Part shown: positions 11,333-23,266 of the stretch, in pieces
How the letters are laid out: every line of letters starts with the position of its first letter
Position numbering within the stretch: position 1 is the first letter of the stretch
NCBI GenBank assembly: GCA_036417435.1
Contig: CM070902.1
Location: 134,281,886-134,345,885 of the forward strand
Reading direction: 5' to 3'
Source of the DNA: Inia geoffrensis
Taxonomy: Eukaryota > Chordata > Mammalia > Artiodactyla > Iniidae
DNA length: 64,000 nucleotides
Notes under the pieces: generated by a model
Told to the model about the DNA's origin: nothing
Seen by the model: the letters and a program-made list of their open reading frames with translations, nothing else
The model's database searches: none
Made by a program: the position numbers and the translations under genes

Positions 11333-13957
11333 GGGCCGCTGTGGCGGAGGAAGAGGCACTGGCGGCGGTAGCAGCAGCTACAAGCTCCCTGTGCCGGGGC
11401 GCTGCTGCATGCGCCCCGGGAGCCGCCTGCCCCGCTGCCCTTGGAACTGCCTGACCCCGCCAGCTTGTCTGTCAGCCCCCTGCCCGGCAGCGCCCCCAGG
11501 AGTCCTCCGACTTGCCTTTGGCCTTTTCGCACCACCTGCAGCCTCAGCCCCAGCCGTAGGCACAGCCACCGGCACAACCCCAGCCCCAGGTCCTGATGCA
11601 GCTCCTCCAGACACAGTCCCTGCGCTGACACCCTGGAGGTTTGGATGCTTTTCTCCAAAATCAACTTGCTTGCCCACCTGCGCATCGCGCCCTGCCATGA
11701 CCTGCACGGCACCAAGCTGGCACTCGGCAAGGAGAAGGAGCCCCTGGAGTCGCAGTACCAGGTAGGCCCACCACTCAGGCATCTGTGTCGCTGACAACTT
11801 GCCGGTGACCAACAAGCACGTGGAGAAGGACCGGATCTCCGACTGCGGACAGCTGCCTAATGGCACCCGAGTGTTTGTGGAAGTGGTTCTGCTGAAGAAG
11901 GTGAGCTCGGGCTTCCCCGGCATCACTAGGCTCCTGGACTGGCTCAAGAGGCCCGACAGTTTCGTCCTGATCCCGGAGAGGCCCGAGCTGGCGCAAGACC
12001 TCTTTGACTTGATCACGGAAAGTGGGGCCCTGCAGGAGGAACTGGCCCGCAGCTTTTTCTGGCAGGTCCTGGAGGCACCGTGACATCAAGGACCAGAACA
12101 TCATTATCCGCCTCAATCGCTGCGAGCTCAAGCTCATCGACTTCGGGTCAAGGATGCCGTCTACACGGACTTCGATGGGACCTAAGTGTACAGTCCTCCA
12201 GAGTGGATCCGCCGCCATGGCTACCATGGCAGGTCGGTGGCCCTCTGGTCTCTGGGGATCCTGCTGTAGGGTATGGTGTATGGAGATATTCCCTTTGAGC
12301 ATAATGATGAGATCACTGGGGCCAAGTTTTCTTCAGGCAGGGGCTCTCTTCAGGGTGACAGCATCTCATTAGATGCCGCTTGGCGCTGAGACCATTAGAT
12401 CAGCCATCCTTCGAAGAAATCCAGAACCATCCGTGGATGCAAGATGTCCTCCTGCCCCAGGAAACTGCTGATATCCATCTCCACAGCCTGTCACCAGGGC
12501 CCAGCAAACAGCTTTTCTGGAAGGTTTTCCCCTCTCTGTCAGATGCTCACGGGAGGGGAAGTATCTGTTCCCAGCGTCCCAAGTACCCGTGACACTTCTC
12601 TCCAAGCAGGACAGTGCTTGATACAGGAATAACATTTATAACCCATTCCAGACCCCAGGCCCTGGAGGCTGCCTCCCAAAGGGAGGAAGCGACTCCACTC
12701 CAGCCGCCCTAGGCCTCGACTCCTTCCACAGATGCTCTCCTTCTCATGGAGTCCAGCGTTGCTGGACTCTGCAAAATCCCCGGGGGTGGGGGGCTGGGCG
12801 TGTGTCAGAATCCTGCCATCCCTTCATCAAGAGTTCTGCTGAATGCGCGATGGGTCAGGTAGGGGGATATCAGGTTGGGGTGGGATAGGACTAGCACCAT
12901 TTTAAGTCCCTGTCACCTCTTACGACTCCCCTGGGTGCCTTCTATGGGGACCCTGGCTATGCTGGGAAAAATACTTGAACTTGCGTCTTTTACCTGTTGC
13001 TTCTCCAAAAATCTGCCTGGGTTTGGTTCCCTCTCTTTCTCCCCCACCCCTTCACCCCCGTCCTTCATATGAAAGGTGCCATGGAAGAGGCTACAGGGCC
13101 AAATGCTGAGCCACCTGCTCTTTTTCCACCTCCTTTGGTAAAACTCCCAAGTGAACTGGTCTTCCTTTTTGGTTTTTACTTAACTGTTTCTAAGCCAAGG
13201 CCTCACACACACACACAAAATGCTCTTTTTCCACCTTCTTTTTCCACCTCTCCTTTGGTAAAACTCCCAAGTGAACTGGTCTTCCTTTTTGGTTTTTACT
13301 TAACTGTTTCTAAGCCAAGACCTCACACACACACACAAAATGCACAAGCAACGCAAATCCAAAAAAAACCCAACAAAACTGTAAATGTGTGTACAGTTGG
13401 CATGGTAGTGTACAAAAGCATTGTAGTTGATCTAATTCTTTTTTAATTTTGCCTTTAAGTTATTTTACCTGGTTTGTTTTGTTTTGTTTTGGCTTATTTG
13501 GAAAGATGCGCATTTTAACCTGGAGGTCAATGGTTCCCTTCCTGCTTCAAGCTTTCATGGCTGCCACCATAGTTTTCTTTTCTTCTTTCCTCCTCTGACT
13601 TGGGGACCTTTTGGGGAAGGCTGCAGCACTTGCTCTGCTCCTTCATAGGGTGATAGGACTCAGGTGGGACAGCTGCGGAAGCTCCCTGACTGCTGCGGGC
13701 CCCCTGGCCTGGTTTCCCAAGTGGGTATGGGGTTCGTGGGTAATGGGGGAGGGGCGTAGCTGACTTCTGTATATAGGGTGGATATATGAAAAGCAGTTCT
13801 GGATGGTGTACGTTCCGCATCCTCTCTGGGGCTGTGTTTTGAGCAGCATGTGGCCTTCTGGTTTTATCTGTGTGAAATACTGTACAGGGGAATAAAAGAG
13901 ATTTTTTTTTTTATACTTGGTGTTTTTTGAATAAAAACCTTTTATCTTAAAATAAAT
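11333..13957 (+). pseudogene. PIM1: PIM1 processed pseudogene (full-length retrocopy)
   Basis: An intronless copy of the PIM1 serine/threonine kinase mRNA. A GC-rich 5' UTR spans 11333-11644, the ATG is at 11645, and coding homology runs to about 12509. The 3' UTR follows to 13957, with ATTCT/AATAAA signals near 13890 and 13930 and an A-rich end. A perfect 12-bp TSD, AAAGTTAGACCA, lies at 11321-11332 and 13958-13969. The N-terminal frame reads well to LESQYQVG. Then the glycine-rich ATP loop is deleted, a second deletion removes the start of the HRD catalytic loop near 12078, several frameshifts follow, and the normal stop is lost. The DFG motif (near 12140) and the [12 protein letters not shown] segment (near 12430) remain. 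It cannot encode an active kinase. Confidence 0.96.
13117..13343 (+). repeat. 120-bp tandem duplication inside the PIM1 3' UTR copy
   Basis: 13121-13222 and 13241-13342 are nearly identical, offset by exactly 120 bp, each ending in a (CA) run followed by AAAATGC. The unit includes the 'cttcctttttggttttt' stretch. The parent mRNA as I remember it has one copy. Confidence 0.9.
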
Positions 13958-14439
13958 AAAGTTAGACCATATGACTTAGCAATCCCACTCCTAGGTATTT
14001 ACCCAAATGAAATGCAAGTTTCACTTCAGGGAAGTTCACACAAAAACCTTTACACAAATGTTTACAGCAGGTTTATTCATAATCACCCCAATCACTTCCT
14101 TTTGGGAAGCAACCCAAAAGTCACTCAACTGGGAGGTGGATAAGCAAACAGTGGTACATTCCTGGAATACTATTCAGTAATGAAACAGAATGAACTATTG
14201 GCACTCAGGACATGGATGGATATCAAATGTATTACGCTAAGCAAAAGAAGACAGACTCAAAAGGCTACATACTGTAGGATTCCATTTATATGACATTTTG
14301 GAAAAGACAAAACTATGGAGGTGTGGAACAGATGTATCCTTGCCCACAGTTAAGAGTGGAGGTAAGGTCTGAGTATAAAGGGAATGTAGAACTAAGGTAT
14401 TTTGGGGAAAAGGGCTGCTGACACTGTTCTTTCTCTTCA

Positions 14440-15060
14440 TTGTTGTAAGAGTTTCCTATAGCTGCTATAACAAATTACAAAACATTTGTGGCTTAAGACA
14501 ACACAGATTTACCATCTTACAGTAAAGATGGTAAACAGTCCTAAAATCAAGGTGTTGGCAGGGCTGCATTCCTTCTGGGGGCTCCAGGAAAGCAATGGAT
14601 TACTTCCTTCTTGCCTTCACCAGCTTCCAGAGGCAGCCCACATTCCTTGGCTCAAGGCCCCTTCCTCAGTCTTCAAGGCCATCAGTGTAGCATCTTCTAA
14701 TCTGTCAACTTCCCTTGTCATACCTTCACTGACTCTCCTGCTTTCCTTTTTTCCTTATAAGGACACTTGTGATTACATTGGGCCCACCGGCACCTCCATC
14801 TTTCATGATGCTTAATCGCACCTGCAAAGTCCCTTTTGCCATGTGAGGGAATAAGTTCATGGGTTCTTGGGATAAAGACATGAAAATCTTGGTGGGGAGG
14901 GCATTATCTTGTCCACCACAACCCATCCTCCGGCTCCCAAAGAGTCACATCTGGACCCTGCGCAAAAGACATTCACCTCATGTCAACCTCCCCAAAGTCC
15001 CAACCTACTACTATTGTGGTATTGGTCATACAACTTTACATGTACATTTTCAAGTCATAA
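14440..15060. mobile_element. Ancient interspersed repeat, family not assigned
   Basis: Holds the common mammalian text 'ctgctataacaaattaca', 'tcaaggtgttggcagggctg' and 'ttataaggacacttgtgatt', ending near 14960. I recognise this as a high-copy old repeat but cannot name the family with confidence. Confidence 0.5.
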
Positions 15061-16279
15061 AGCTGCATACCAACAGTGAATTTTACTGTATTTAAATGTT
15101 AAAAGTGGGGGTAGGAAAAGAGGAAAGAGCAAAGGAGACTGAGAATTCCACCAGTAAGGTGGAAAGAAACCCCAAAACTGTGGTGACCTGCAGATCAATG
15201 AATGTTTAAAAGGAATCCCTTCAATGATAGATTACCCATAATTTATCAAATGTCAATAAACAGTCTGTCCAAATAAGATGGTTCTCCAAGAAATTTTTAT
15301 GAAACACTTGGCCCACAGTTTGGACTTCTGTGGAATTTTTGATGTAATCAATGAAACAAATATATCAAATTTGAAACATTGAAAAAGAAAAAAAAGATTT
15401 TTGACCTGGAAGCCAAGTAAAGAAAGTACATCAAGGAGGGATGATAAACTCTGAAGCTGCTGACATCTAGGAAAATAAGAGGTAAGAACCATCTCAGAGA
15501 CACGGAGGCCTCTAGTCACCTTGACAACAGCAGTCTCTGTGGAGCCGTGGAAGCCAAGTGAGCTAGAAATGTGAGGTCAAGAGAGAATCAGAGAAGAGAC
15601 AGTTAACACAGCCTTGAGTTACCCCAGTGGCCATCCTTGAACTATTTGTTATTGGCCCCCCCTCGCCCCCCGAGATAAGGAGCCTCCAGGGGAATGCAAA
15701 CCAACACACCAGTCCTCTGCTGAGAAGTCTTGCTCTGAAAACGTCAGCTCATCCTAACACTTGCTGACAGACGTTAATTTACATCATGGCTCGCTCAGGG
15801 CCTTAATCTCAGAGACTGTCCTCCGGGCAGGCTGGCCACACTCTGGAAGTGTTCTTCCACCTGTTTTAAAATCTCCACGTTTCTAAAAGGCATTTCCTCT
15901 CTTTTTCTTTGGTCATTATGAGTTTATGCCTTAAATTTTTCTTTATTATCATTCTAGGAGTCTAAGGAGGAAAGAGTAGTAAGTCTGTATGTTCAATCCA
16001 CCCACCCTCCTTTCTTGCAAACACCAGATTTTCTTTGTATATATGGCACATGTTATTACTTAAAAGGTGGTTTATTAGGTGGGCTGGGTTGTAACTTACA
16101 TTTTAAAATTAAATACATGTTGAACATTTCTTTATTAATTAGAAAATAATACCTAGTCACTGTAAAAATATTAACTAATACAGAAATAGAATAAAGAGCC
16201 CCGAATCCCTTGTTCAGCCCCCACCTTTCAGTCTCTCACTCCAGACTCACCTCTTTCTAGTGAGAGCTACTGGTTTATT
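15061..16279. other. Intergenic, nothing recognised
   Basis: Mixed composition, with a C-rich patch at 15655-15670. No open frame worth calling and no repeat match by eye. Confidence 0.45.
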
Positions 16280-16284
16280 ACTCT

Positions 16285-16672
16285 TCAAATATACTGTGTT
16301 TGGTTCAAATTGAAGCTTTGTGGCAACCCTGCCTTGAGTAACTCATCACCATTTTTCCAACAGCATTTTCTCACTTGTCTCTGTGTCACATTTGGGTAGT
16401 TCTCACAATGTTACTATTTCAAAAAGGTTATAGCTTGTTGAAGGCTCAGATGATGGTTAGCACTTTCTAGCAATAAGGTATTATTTAATTAAGGTATGTA
16501 CATTGATTTGTTAGATACAGTGCTATTCCACATTTGATAGACTATAGCGTAAGCATAACTTTTATTTGCACTGGGAAACCAAAACATTCATGTGACTCGC
16601 TTTATTGTGATATTCACTTGACTGTGGTGTCTGGAACGGAACCTGCAACATCTCTGAGGTGTGCCTACAGTT
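16285..16672 (+). mobile_element. Tigger1-like DNA transposon, internally deleted
   Basis: The left part (near 16310-16420, 'tttgtggcaaccctgc' and 'tttttccaacagcattttct') matches the Tigger1 start. From 16436 the sequence jumps to the known right end ('gaaggctcagatgatggtta', 'gggaaaccaaaacattcatg', 'gtgactcgctttattgtgat'). The pogo-like transposase gene between them is missing, so this is a non-autonomous, MITE-like copy. The right terminal repeat is visible near 16640-16670. Confidence 0.85.
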
Positions 16673-16719
16673 TTGACCACTGTGTATCATCTACAAGCTG
16701 CATGTATTTATCTTTTGCT

Positions 16720-17340
16720 TATTTTTCTTTGCTTTGCTTTTTTAAATCTGAAATTTAATATTTGGATAGGTATAAAAATCAAGATTCAAAATTCAAAAGG
16801 TAGAAAGGGATATACAATGAAGTCTCACTTCCACCTAATTCCCCTTCTCAGAGGCAACAAAATATACTAGTTTTTACAGTTTTAGAGAGAGTCAATGGAT
16901 ATATAAGGAACTGCACATACAAGGAAAATGTACACTTATCTTCTTTTTACACAAACAGTAGCGTACTATCTAGTCTGTACCCTGTTTTTACTCAAAAACA
17001 TATATGGAGATTATTTTTTCTCCGTAAATAGAAGGTTGCCTCATTCTTTATGATGGTGCTATTTAACCAATCCTCTCCTGATGGACATTTAATTTGTATT
17101 CTGATTTTGATTAAAACTAATAATCATGCAATTAATGCTTTCGAATTGGTGGGAGTATATCCCCAGGATAAATTCCTGGAAGCAGTGTTGCTGGGTCAAA
17201 GGACATATGAAGTTGTGATTTTGACAGATATTTCTAAATTTGCCTTCCACAGTTTATAGGTCCCAGTGGGACACGAGTGCGCTTGCTTCCCACACCCTCC
17301 CTCACGGAGCAGTTAATACGTTCTCACGTCTGATTTGCTA
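16720..17340. mobile_element. Ancient LINE-like repeat
   Basis: Contains the frequent mammalian text 'tgatggacatttaatttgta' and 'ataaattcctggaagcagtg' with 'tgctgggtcaaagga'. Related fragments occur at 40405-40830 and 57640-57900. Family naming is uncertain. Confidence 0.5.
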
Positions 17341-17439
17341 TCTCATTGCAGGTGAGTTCTCATTTTTTTTATGACTGAGCTTTATCATCCTTTCAAAGGC
17401 TTATGAAGCATTTGTGTTTTCTTTTCTGTGAACTCTGTT

Positions 17440-18300
17440 CCTGTGCTTGGCCCTTTCGGTGGCAGTTGCTCTTTTTATATTAGAGAATTCTGCCCTTAGT
17501 CTGTGTAAGGAGCACCCCCCAGCCTGTGTGTCTGCTCTCCTCTCACATATCAAACAGTCCTGCCAGGTCAGCTGGGGGTCCCACAGTTTGTGATTCTGCA
17601 ACCACACACCTGTAGACAGCATCAGCTCCCACAGGCTTAGGGGTTCAGTCCCACAAAACTGCCGGTCCCACCCACCCCACACGCCTGGGGAGCCATCACG
17701 AGCCCGCGTCGCCGCCTGTGCTTCCCACAGCCCCTCCTTGGTTTCCTTTAATTTCCTAGAGCAGCTCACAGAACTCAGGAAAACATTCTGCTGACTGCAT
17801 TGCCGGTTTCTTCTAATAACTCAGGAACAGCCAGATGGAAAGGATGCATAAGGCGAGGTGTGTGGGAAGGGGCACGGACCTGCCCCCCTCAACCCCGCCT
17901 CTGAGCACAGCACCCTCTCCCCATCTCCAAGTGCTCATCAAGAACACCTGGGCCCCATCTTTTGGGGGTTTTAGGGAGGCATCCTTACAAAGGCACAAAT
18001 GAGTAAATCATTGGCCACTGGTGACTGAGTCAAATTCCAGCCTCTCTGCCCTCCCCTTCCTGGAGGCTGGTAGAGAGGGGACTGTAAGTTCCAGCCCTCT
18101 GATCACTCGGTTGGTTTCCCAGGCAGCAAACCCCAATCCTTAGGGCCTTTCCAAAAGTCACCTCATGAAACTCAGTTCAGCTGTGGTTGGCTTTGGAGCT
18201 ATTCAAGAAATGATGACAACAGACCAAATATTATAAGAAAAGATGCTCCCATTGCTGTTAAACATAGAAAATTTCAAGGGTTTTAGGAGCTCTGTGTCAA
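17440..18300. mobile_element. Old LTR-like repeat (copy 1 of 2)
   Basis: Shares ordered blocks with 39440-40395: 'cagcatcag.tccca', 'gttcagtcccacaa.actgcc', 'cagctcacagaactcaggaaa', 'aaaagatgctcccattgct' and 'caagggtttt.ggagct'. Gene-free, with length and block order consistent with an old LTR. Confidence 0.55.
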
Positions 18301-19500
18301 ATATATATTTATTATCATAAATCACACTCTTAGCCTGTGACGTGAAGTGTAAATATTTTTTACCCAGTTTATTTGTCCTATAACTTTTGTCATGTTCATC
18401 TTACAAGTTTTTCCCAAGGGGAAACTTTAATTTTTATGTAGTTAAATATATCAGGCTTTCCACTTATGGCTCCTATGCCAATCCTAAAAACTCTTAAGAG
18501 TTCCCCTCTCTGAGATGAATTTGAAAACATACCCCATTGTTTATTTCTAATACTTTAATAGTTTCATTTTAAACCATGAAATCTTTGAATCAGCTGATTC
18601 AGAAGTTACAAACTGTAAGGTAGGGCTAATAACCTAAGTTTTTTCCTTGGTGCTTTACCCAGTTGTCTTAATACCATCTACTTATTGAGCTCACTTCTCT
18701 GTGATTTTAAGTGTCACGTTTATGTACTAAATTCCCATATACGCTTTGGTCTATGTCTTTATTTCCTATGTCGTTTCTTTGATCTGACTATTCATGGACA
18801 GTATCTCACTGTTTGTTACTGTTATTATAATAATGGGCCCAATATCCTGTAGCATTAGTCCTCTCATAGATGGACTGAGGAGGAATCACCATGTTTCTGG
18901 TGTCAAGTCTCTATCTGAGGACATGCCATGCCTTTCAAGTCTTTTGTAACTTTCAGTAGTGTTCTTAAGTTGTCTTCAAAAAGATTTAATCTCTTTTGTT
19001 GTTATTATAGATGGGGCCTTTTCTTGAACTGTATCTTCTAACTGGTAGTTGCTTGTATGAAGCAATGGATATTTACATATTAAGTTTTCACCCAGACACC
19101 TTACTGAATGCTCTTATTTCTATATTTTTTAATAAAAGCTTTTCTAGCAGGATCTTTGGAGTTTTCTGGGTATTCAATCATATTATCTGCAAGTAAAGGT
19201 AATTTTCATTACCTTTTCAATCTATAAAGACCCATATTCTTTTTCTTATCTGAATATTTTGTTGGAACCTCCAGAATAATGTGTGGACATTTTTGTCTTA
19301 ATTCTGAAGTAAATGGGAACATATCTGATGTTTCCTACTAACTTTGTCTGTTTTCTGTTGCATTATTTCTTTGCAAAATGAAAATCTTAAATAGGAATAT
19401 TTGACTCTTGCATTGTAAATATGTTTCCCATACTGGTAGGTTTATTCTTAATTTTATATATGGTACCAGCCAACTTCTATATCAGTATATGTGTATTTGT
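18301..19500 (-). mobile_element. L1 ORF2 fragment, antisense
   Basis: The reverse complement reads as L1 ORF2 5'/endonuclease-to-RT-region text. On the plus strand the tell-tale phrases are 'tcttctaactggtagttgct', 'ttcacccagacaccttactg' and 'caatcatattatctgcaagt'. Strongly decayed. Confidence 0.65.
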
Positions 19501-19794
19501 ATATATATATTTAATCACCTGAAACCATTTCGGTGTATGTATTATGAAATCCCTTTATCATATTGAGATATTTGCCTCTCCCATTTTTCACTATTATAAA
19601 CATTACTGCCATGATTTTACATGTCTTTGTGCACTTGTGTATCATGCAGGATAATGGTTGTAAATTTTTACTTTTAAATCTTCGCTGCATCTGAAATTGG
19701 GATGTTACATTCCAGTCAGGGGAGAGAAAAACAACGTAAATAAATAAATAAATAATATAGTATGGAAGGTGGGAAGTGCAATGGGAAAAAAACA

Positions 19795-19945
19795 AACAGG
19801 GTGTAGAGGCAGAAAAATCTTCCCTTCTTCCCTCCTAGTTTCTCTGGCTGGTTTAATAATAAAATAGATATAAGACAGATTAACAGGAGAAAAACAAATT
19901 TAATTTTGTATGCATGGGAGCCCCATAAAAAGATGACTTGTGAAG
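19795..19945 (-). mobile_element. LTR family B, terminal fragment, minus strand
   Basis: About 150 bp that matches the reverse complement of the family B right end (CAGATTAACAGGAGAAAAAC and the CTTCCCTCCTAG motif). It lies immediately left of a plus-strand copy, giving an inverted arrangement. Confidence 0.6.
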
Positions 19946-19949
19946 AAGT

Positions 19950-20395
19950 GATCAAGCAGGAAGCTACCCTTTTGTAAGAAACATTTACATTTATAAATGA
20001 ACTCTCTATTTTAGGGGTATCTCCCTCTCTGTGCCAAAAAGAGGCGGATGACTCTACATCTTAATAAAGTCTTACCAATGCAGAAGGCAAAGACCTAAAT
20101 CTGCATAACAACCATACTCTTGTCAACTGTGCTTTGCCTGTAGCCTCCCATAACCAGCTCTCCCACTCCCAAACATCTTCTTTTGTCCTTAGCTGGATGG
20201 TATTTAAGGTGGTGGCTCGGGCCACTTGGGGGAGTTACTCAGTATTCCTGGGTATCTCCCATGTATGCCCAAGGTATGCATGTTATTAAACTTCTATTTG
20301 TCTCCTGTTTACTATCTTTTATTACAGACGGGTGTCAACCAAGAACCTAAAAGGATAGAGGGATATTATTTTTCCTCCCCTACACAAGGTTTGTT
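19950..20395 (+). mobile_element. LTR family B, plus strand
   Basis: Aligns with 35155-35680: 'atctccctctctgtgccaa', 'caatgcagaaggca', 'tattaaacttctatttg', 'tctcctgtttact' and 'agaacctaaaaggatagagg' ending TTTTCCTCCCCTACA. The left part of the LTR is missing. Confidence 0.7.
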
Positions 20396-20419
20396 TATAC
20401 AGCCTTCTTGGCCCTAAAT

Positions 20420-21145
20420 TCCCTGTCTGGTGATAAGGATGTCTTCTACCCTCCTGCTGTTACCAGACCAAACCTGGGTCCACTCACCCACCATGCTGCA
20501 AAGCCAGTCTACTGACACCAGGCTGTGGTGAAGAAAGTACAGCATTTATTTCAGGGCCCAAGTAAGAGGAATGGGCAGCTCATGCTCAAAAGACCCAAAA
20601 CTCCCAGATGGTTTTCAGGGAAAGGCTTTTAAAGGCAACAATTGGGGTGAGGGTTGCAGGGTACATGACTTTCTTCTGATTGATTGGTGGTGAGGTAACC
20701 AGGTGGTGCTCCAGGAACCTTAATCATCAACTTTCTGGTTCCAACCAGTCTGTGGTCTACGCGCTTGTGGTCAGCTTGTAGTCACCATCCCCCACCTGAG
20801 TGGGGTCTTAGTTCCTGCTGAACAACTCAAAGATATGCAGCAGATTGCTATGTATAGCACTTGAGGAGGAAGCAGGACTCTCTTTATCTCTGCAGTATTG
20901 TTTCTTGACTGCTTTTCCTTTGTGTCTGCATTCCCTCACTCCTCTAATTAGTAACTGCTTGTGCCTGCTCTTTGGAACCCAGAGGAGGCCTAGGAGATTA
21001 AAGCCCTTTTCTACAAACAATAAACAGAGACATAGAGGGCCTTTTGTACCCAGGAGAGCCCTGCCGGGTCCTGCTCAGTTTCACTGGGGAGGGTACCTTT
21101 CACATGGCAGATTTATCTCCTGCTTTCTCAGGGAAAAGGGAGGGT
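20420..21145 (-). mobile_element. ERV LTR-like element, minus strand
   Basis: Plus-strand TTTATT at about 20546 would be the minus-strand AATAAA. The flanking composition and the G/C-rich 'accccactcaggtggggg'-type middle look like class I LTR U3-R. There is no coding sequence. The family is not assigned. Confidence 0.5.
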
Positions 21146-21157
21146 AAGAGTTTACTT

Positions 21158-21348
21158 GTTTTTTGTTTCTTAAGTGACTTTTATGAGTGGTAGGGTTTTG
21201 TTGTTGTTGTTGTTTGGGATTTTTTGTTTTTATTTTGTTTTGGCCATGCTGCAGGGCATGTGGGATCTTAGTTCCCCGACCAGAGTTCAAACCCATGCCC
21301 CCTGCAGTGGAAGCGCAGTCTTAACCACTAGACTGCCAGGGAAGTTCC
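21158..21348 (-). mobile_element. Short tRNA-Glu-derived SINE, minus strand
   Basis: The right end CCAGGGAAGTTCC and the 'ggcatgtgggatcttagttc' box are reverse-complement SINE head sequences. The left side is T-rich. A perfect TSD, AAGAGTTTACTT, is at 21146-21157 and 21349-21360. Confidence 0.92.
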
Positions 21349-21479
21349 AAGAGTTTACTTCTTGTAGTGGATGTTCCTCAAGTAACTTTAGTACAAAATA
21401 ACCCATATGCCAAAGTGACATATTTTGAGATGACATATTCTGAACCCCTAAGGTAAGGGAGATAGAAGGGGCTGAGTGG

Positions 21480-22290
21480 GGAGGAGGCCTCACTGAGAAA
21501 GAGACATGAATAAAGACTTGAAGGAGGTAAAGTTACCTAGGAATTGATCATTCCAGGCTGAGGGAACAGGGGTGCAAGGTCCTGAGGTGGGGACGTGTCT
21601 CAGAGTCCAGAAACAACAATGTGACTGAAACAGAGAAAGTGAAGGAGCAGAAAGAGGTGAGGTGGGTGGGAGCTGATCTTCTAGAGACCTGGAGGTCACT
21701 GCCAGGGACTTGGGATTTTACTGATTAGGGAAACCTCAGAGTAACACGCTATGTCAAATGTGTTTCAGAAAGATCTCTTTGGCAGCTACACTAAACACTG
21801 ATGCTTGTGGTGAGGGGGGGTTGGCGCGGGGGGAGGGTGGTGGTTAGAATCTGAAAGACCACTTAAGAGACTATTGCAACAATCCATGTGAAGGTGATGG
21901 GGTCTGACTATTGTAAAGGAAAAGCCAGCGACCCCCGTGGAGATAGAGAAGGCTGTGGAGGAGAGCTCACCTTTGCAAAATGCCTTTCAGTCATTGCAGT
22001 GGAGATCTAGAAGAGAAGCAGCGTAAACACATCTGGAGGTCAGGGAGGACACATATGGAAGTGGCCAGCTTGTACACTGTGCTATAGCCATGAGGTCAGC
22101 AAGAGCGAGTGCCTATGGAGAGAGAAGAGGCCCAGGAGACACTAACACCAAGAAAAGGAGCCTGCAAAGGAGACAGGACAGGAGGCCAGTGTGGCTGGAA
22201 GAAAGCCAGGAGGCTGCAGTGTCCTGGAAGCCAGAGTAAAGAAAATCAATCAAGGAGGGAGTGGGCAACTGAGAGGAAGGGTGCAGGCAG
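21480..22290. mobile_element. Ancient mammalian repeat
   Basis: Carries the widespread old-repeat text 'cattccaggctgagggaaca', 'gtgcaaggtcctgaggtggg' and 'agaaagatctctttggcagc'. This explains the long purine-rich open frames here. The family is not named. Confidence 0.5.
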
Positions 22291-22789
22291 GCTGAGGAGG
22301 GCACTCAGCCCTGGTAAGGGGTATCCTACCCTTGGCTTGGATAAGAAGTCCCAGTGGAACAGCAGGATGAAAAGCTGGGCCAGACAAGAGAGGCTGCGAG
22401 GGGAAGAATTAAGAGACAGGCTTACAAATAAACAACCTTCCTTAGGAAACCTAGGAAATGTTTTGAAATTTTTGTGATTTGTGATTGGCATATATTCAAG
22501 GTTTGTTTCCTGAAGAATTCAAGAGGCTAACAAATGGGAGTTTTGTATTCAAGGCTCACAGGAGCATCTCTGATCAGTTTGCGAGATTACCAAATAACAG
22601 TGTCTTCTGTAAAAAGGATGGGGAGAGGACGTAAAGTTCATTTTGTTTGCCATTCTGTTTTCTGAATGGTTGCAGAACACGGAAGCTAAATTCTTTCCAT
22701 AAGTCATATTAACATCAGAATCTCCATGAGGCCTAATTTACAGAAGGAGAATTGTATTCTTCAATCCCGATACTGGCTTGTCTGTCTGC

Positions 22790-22945
22790 TGTGTTCACTT
22801 CCTCCCCCCACCCCCCGTCATGCCCCAACCCCGCCACAAGAATGTAGGTTCCATGAGAACAGAAACCACCTCTGTCTGACTGACCCCTGTTCTCTGGTGC
22901 ACACCGGCTCTCAACTAAACGTTAAGTATTAAATGAAATGAAATG
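22790..22945 (+). mobile_element. L2 LINE 3' end
   Basis: 'aatgtaggttccatgagaac' followed by 'ctggtgcacaccggctctca' matches the conserved L2 3' end order. Confidence 0.55.
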
Positions 22946-23167
22946 CCTGTGTATGGAGACATTTTTAGTTGTCACAACTGGAGGTTGCTACAGGCATCTA
23001 GCGGTCAGAAATACTGCTAAATATCCTACAACACACAGGACAGTCACCATAACAAAGATTATACCACCCAAAATGTCCACAGTGCCAAGGTTAGAGAACT
23101 CTGCCTTAGAGAAAAAAGAAAAAGAATTAACTCAATTCATGTGAAGAAAAATGGCCTCCAGCAGAAG

Positions 23168-23266
23168 CCTGGGGGTGCAGAGTGTGTGTGTGTTCAGGAA
23201 TCGAACCTGGGCCCTCAGCAGGGAAAGCACGGAGTCCTAACCACTGGACAGCCAGAGAATTCCCAA
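23168..23266 (-). mobile_element. tRNA-Glu-derived SINE head, minus strand
   Basis: 'aatcgaacctgggccctcag' to 'ccactggacagccagagaat' is the reverse complement of the SINE A/B-box head. Partial copy. Confidence 0.75.

Larger units (their letters stand above)
11030..14430 (+). mobile_element. Old L1 ORF2 3' fragment, split by the PIM1 retrocopy
   Basis: 11030-11332 carries L1 ORF2 text ('tggcacagttactttggaaa') and it resumes at 13958 ('cagcaatcccactcctaggt'-like) to about 14300 with the 'tattcagtaatgaaacag' region. The two halves are continuous in L1 order, showing that 2.6 kb was inserted into the element. Confidence 0.8.

Noticed and set aside
11224..12372. Several 94-212 codon frames on both strands
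   Set aside because: They are pieces or shadows of the PIM1 retrocopy in shifted frames, not separate genes.
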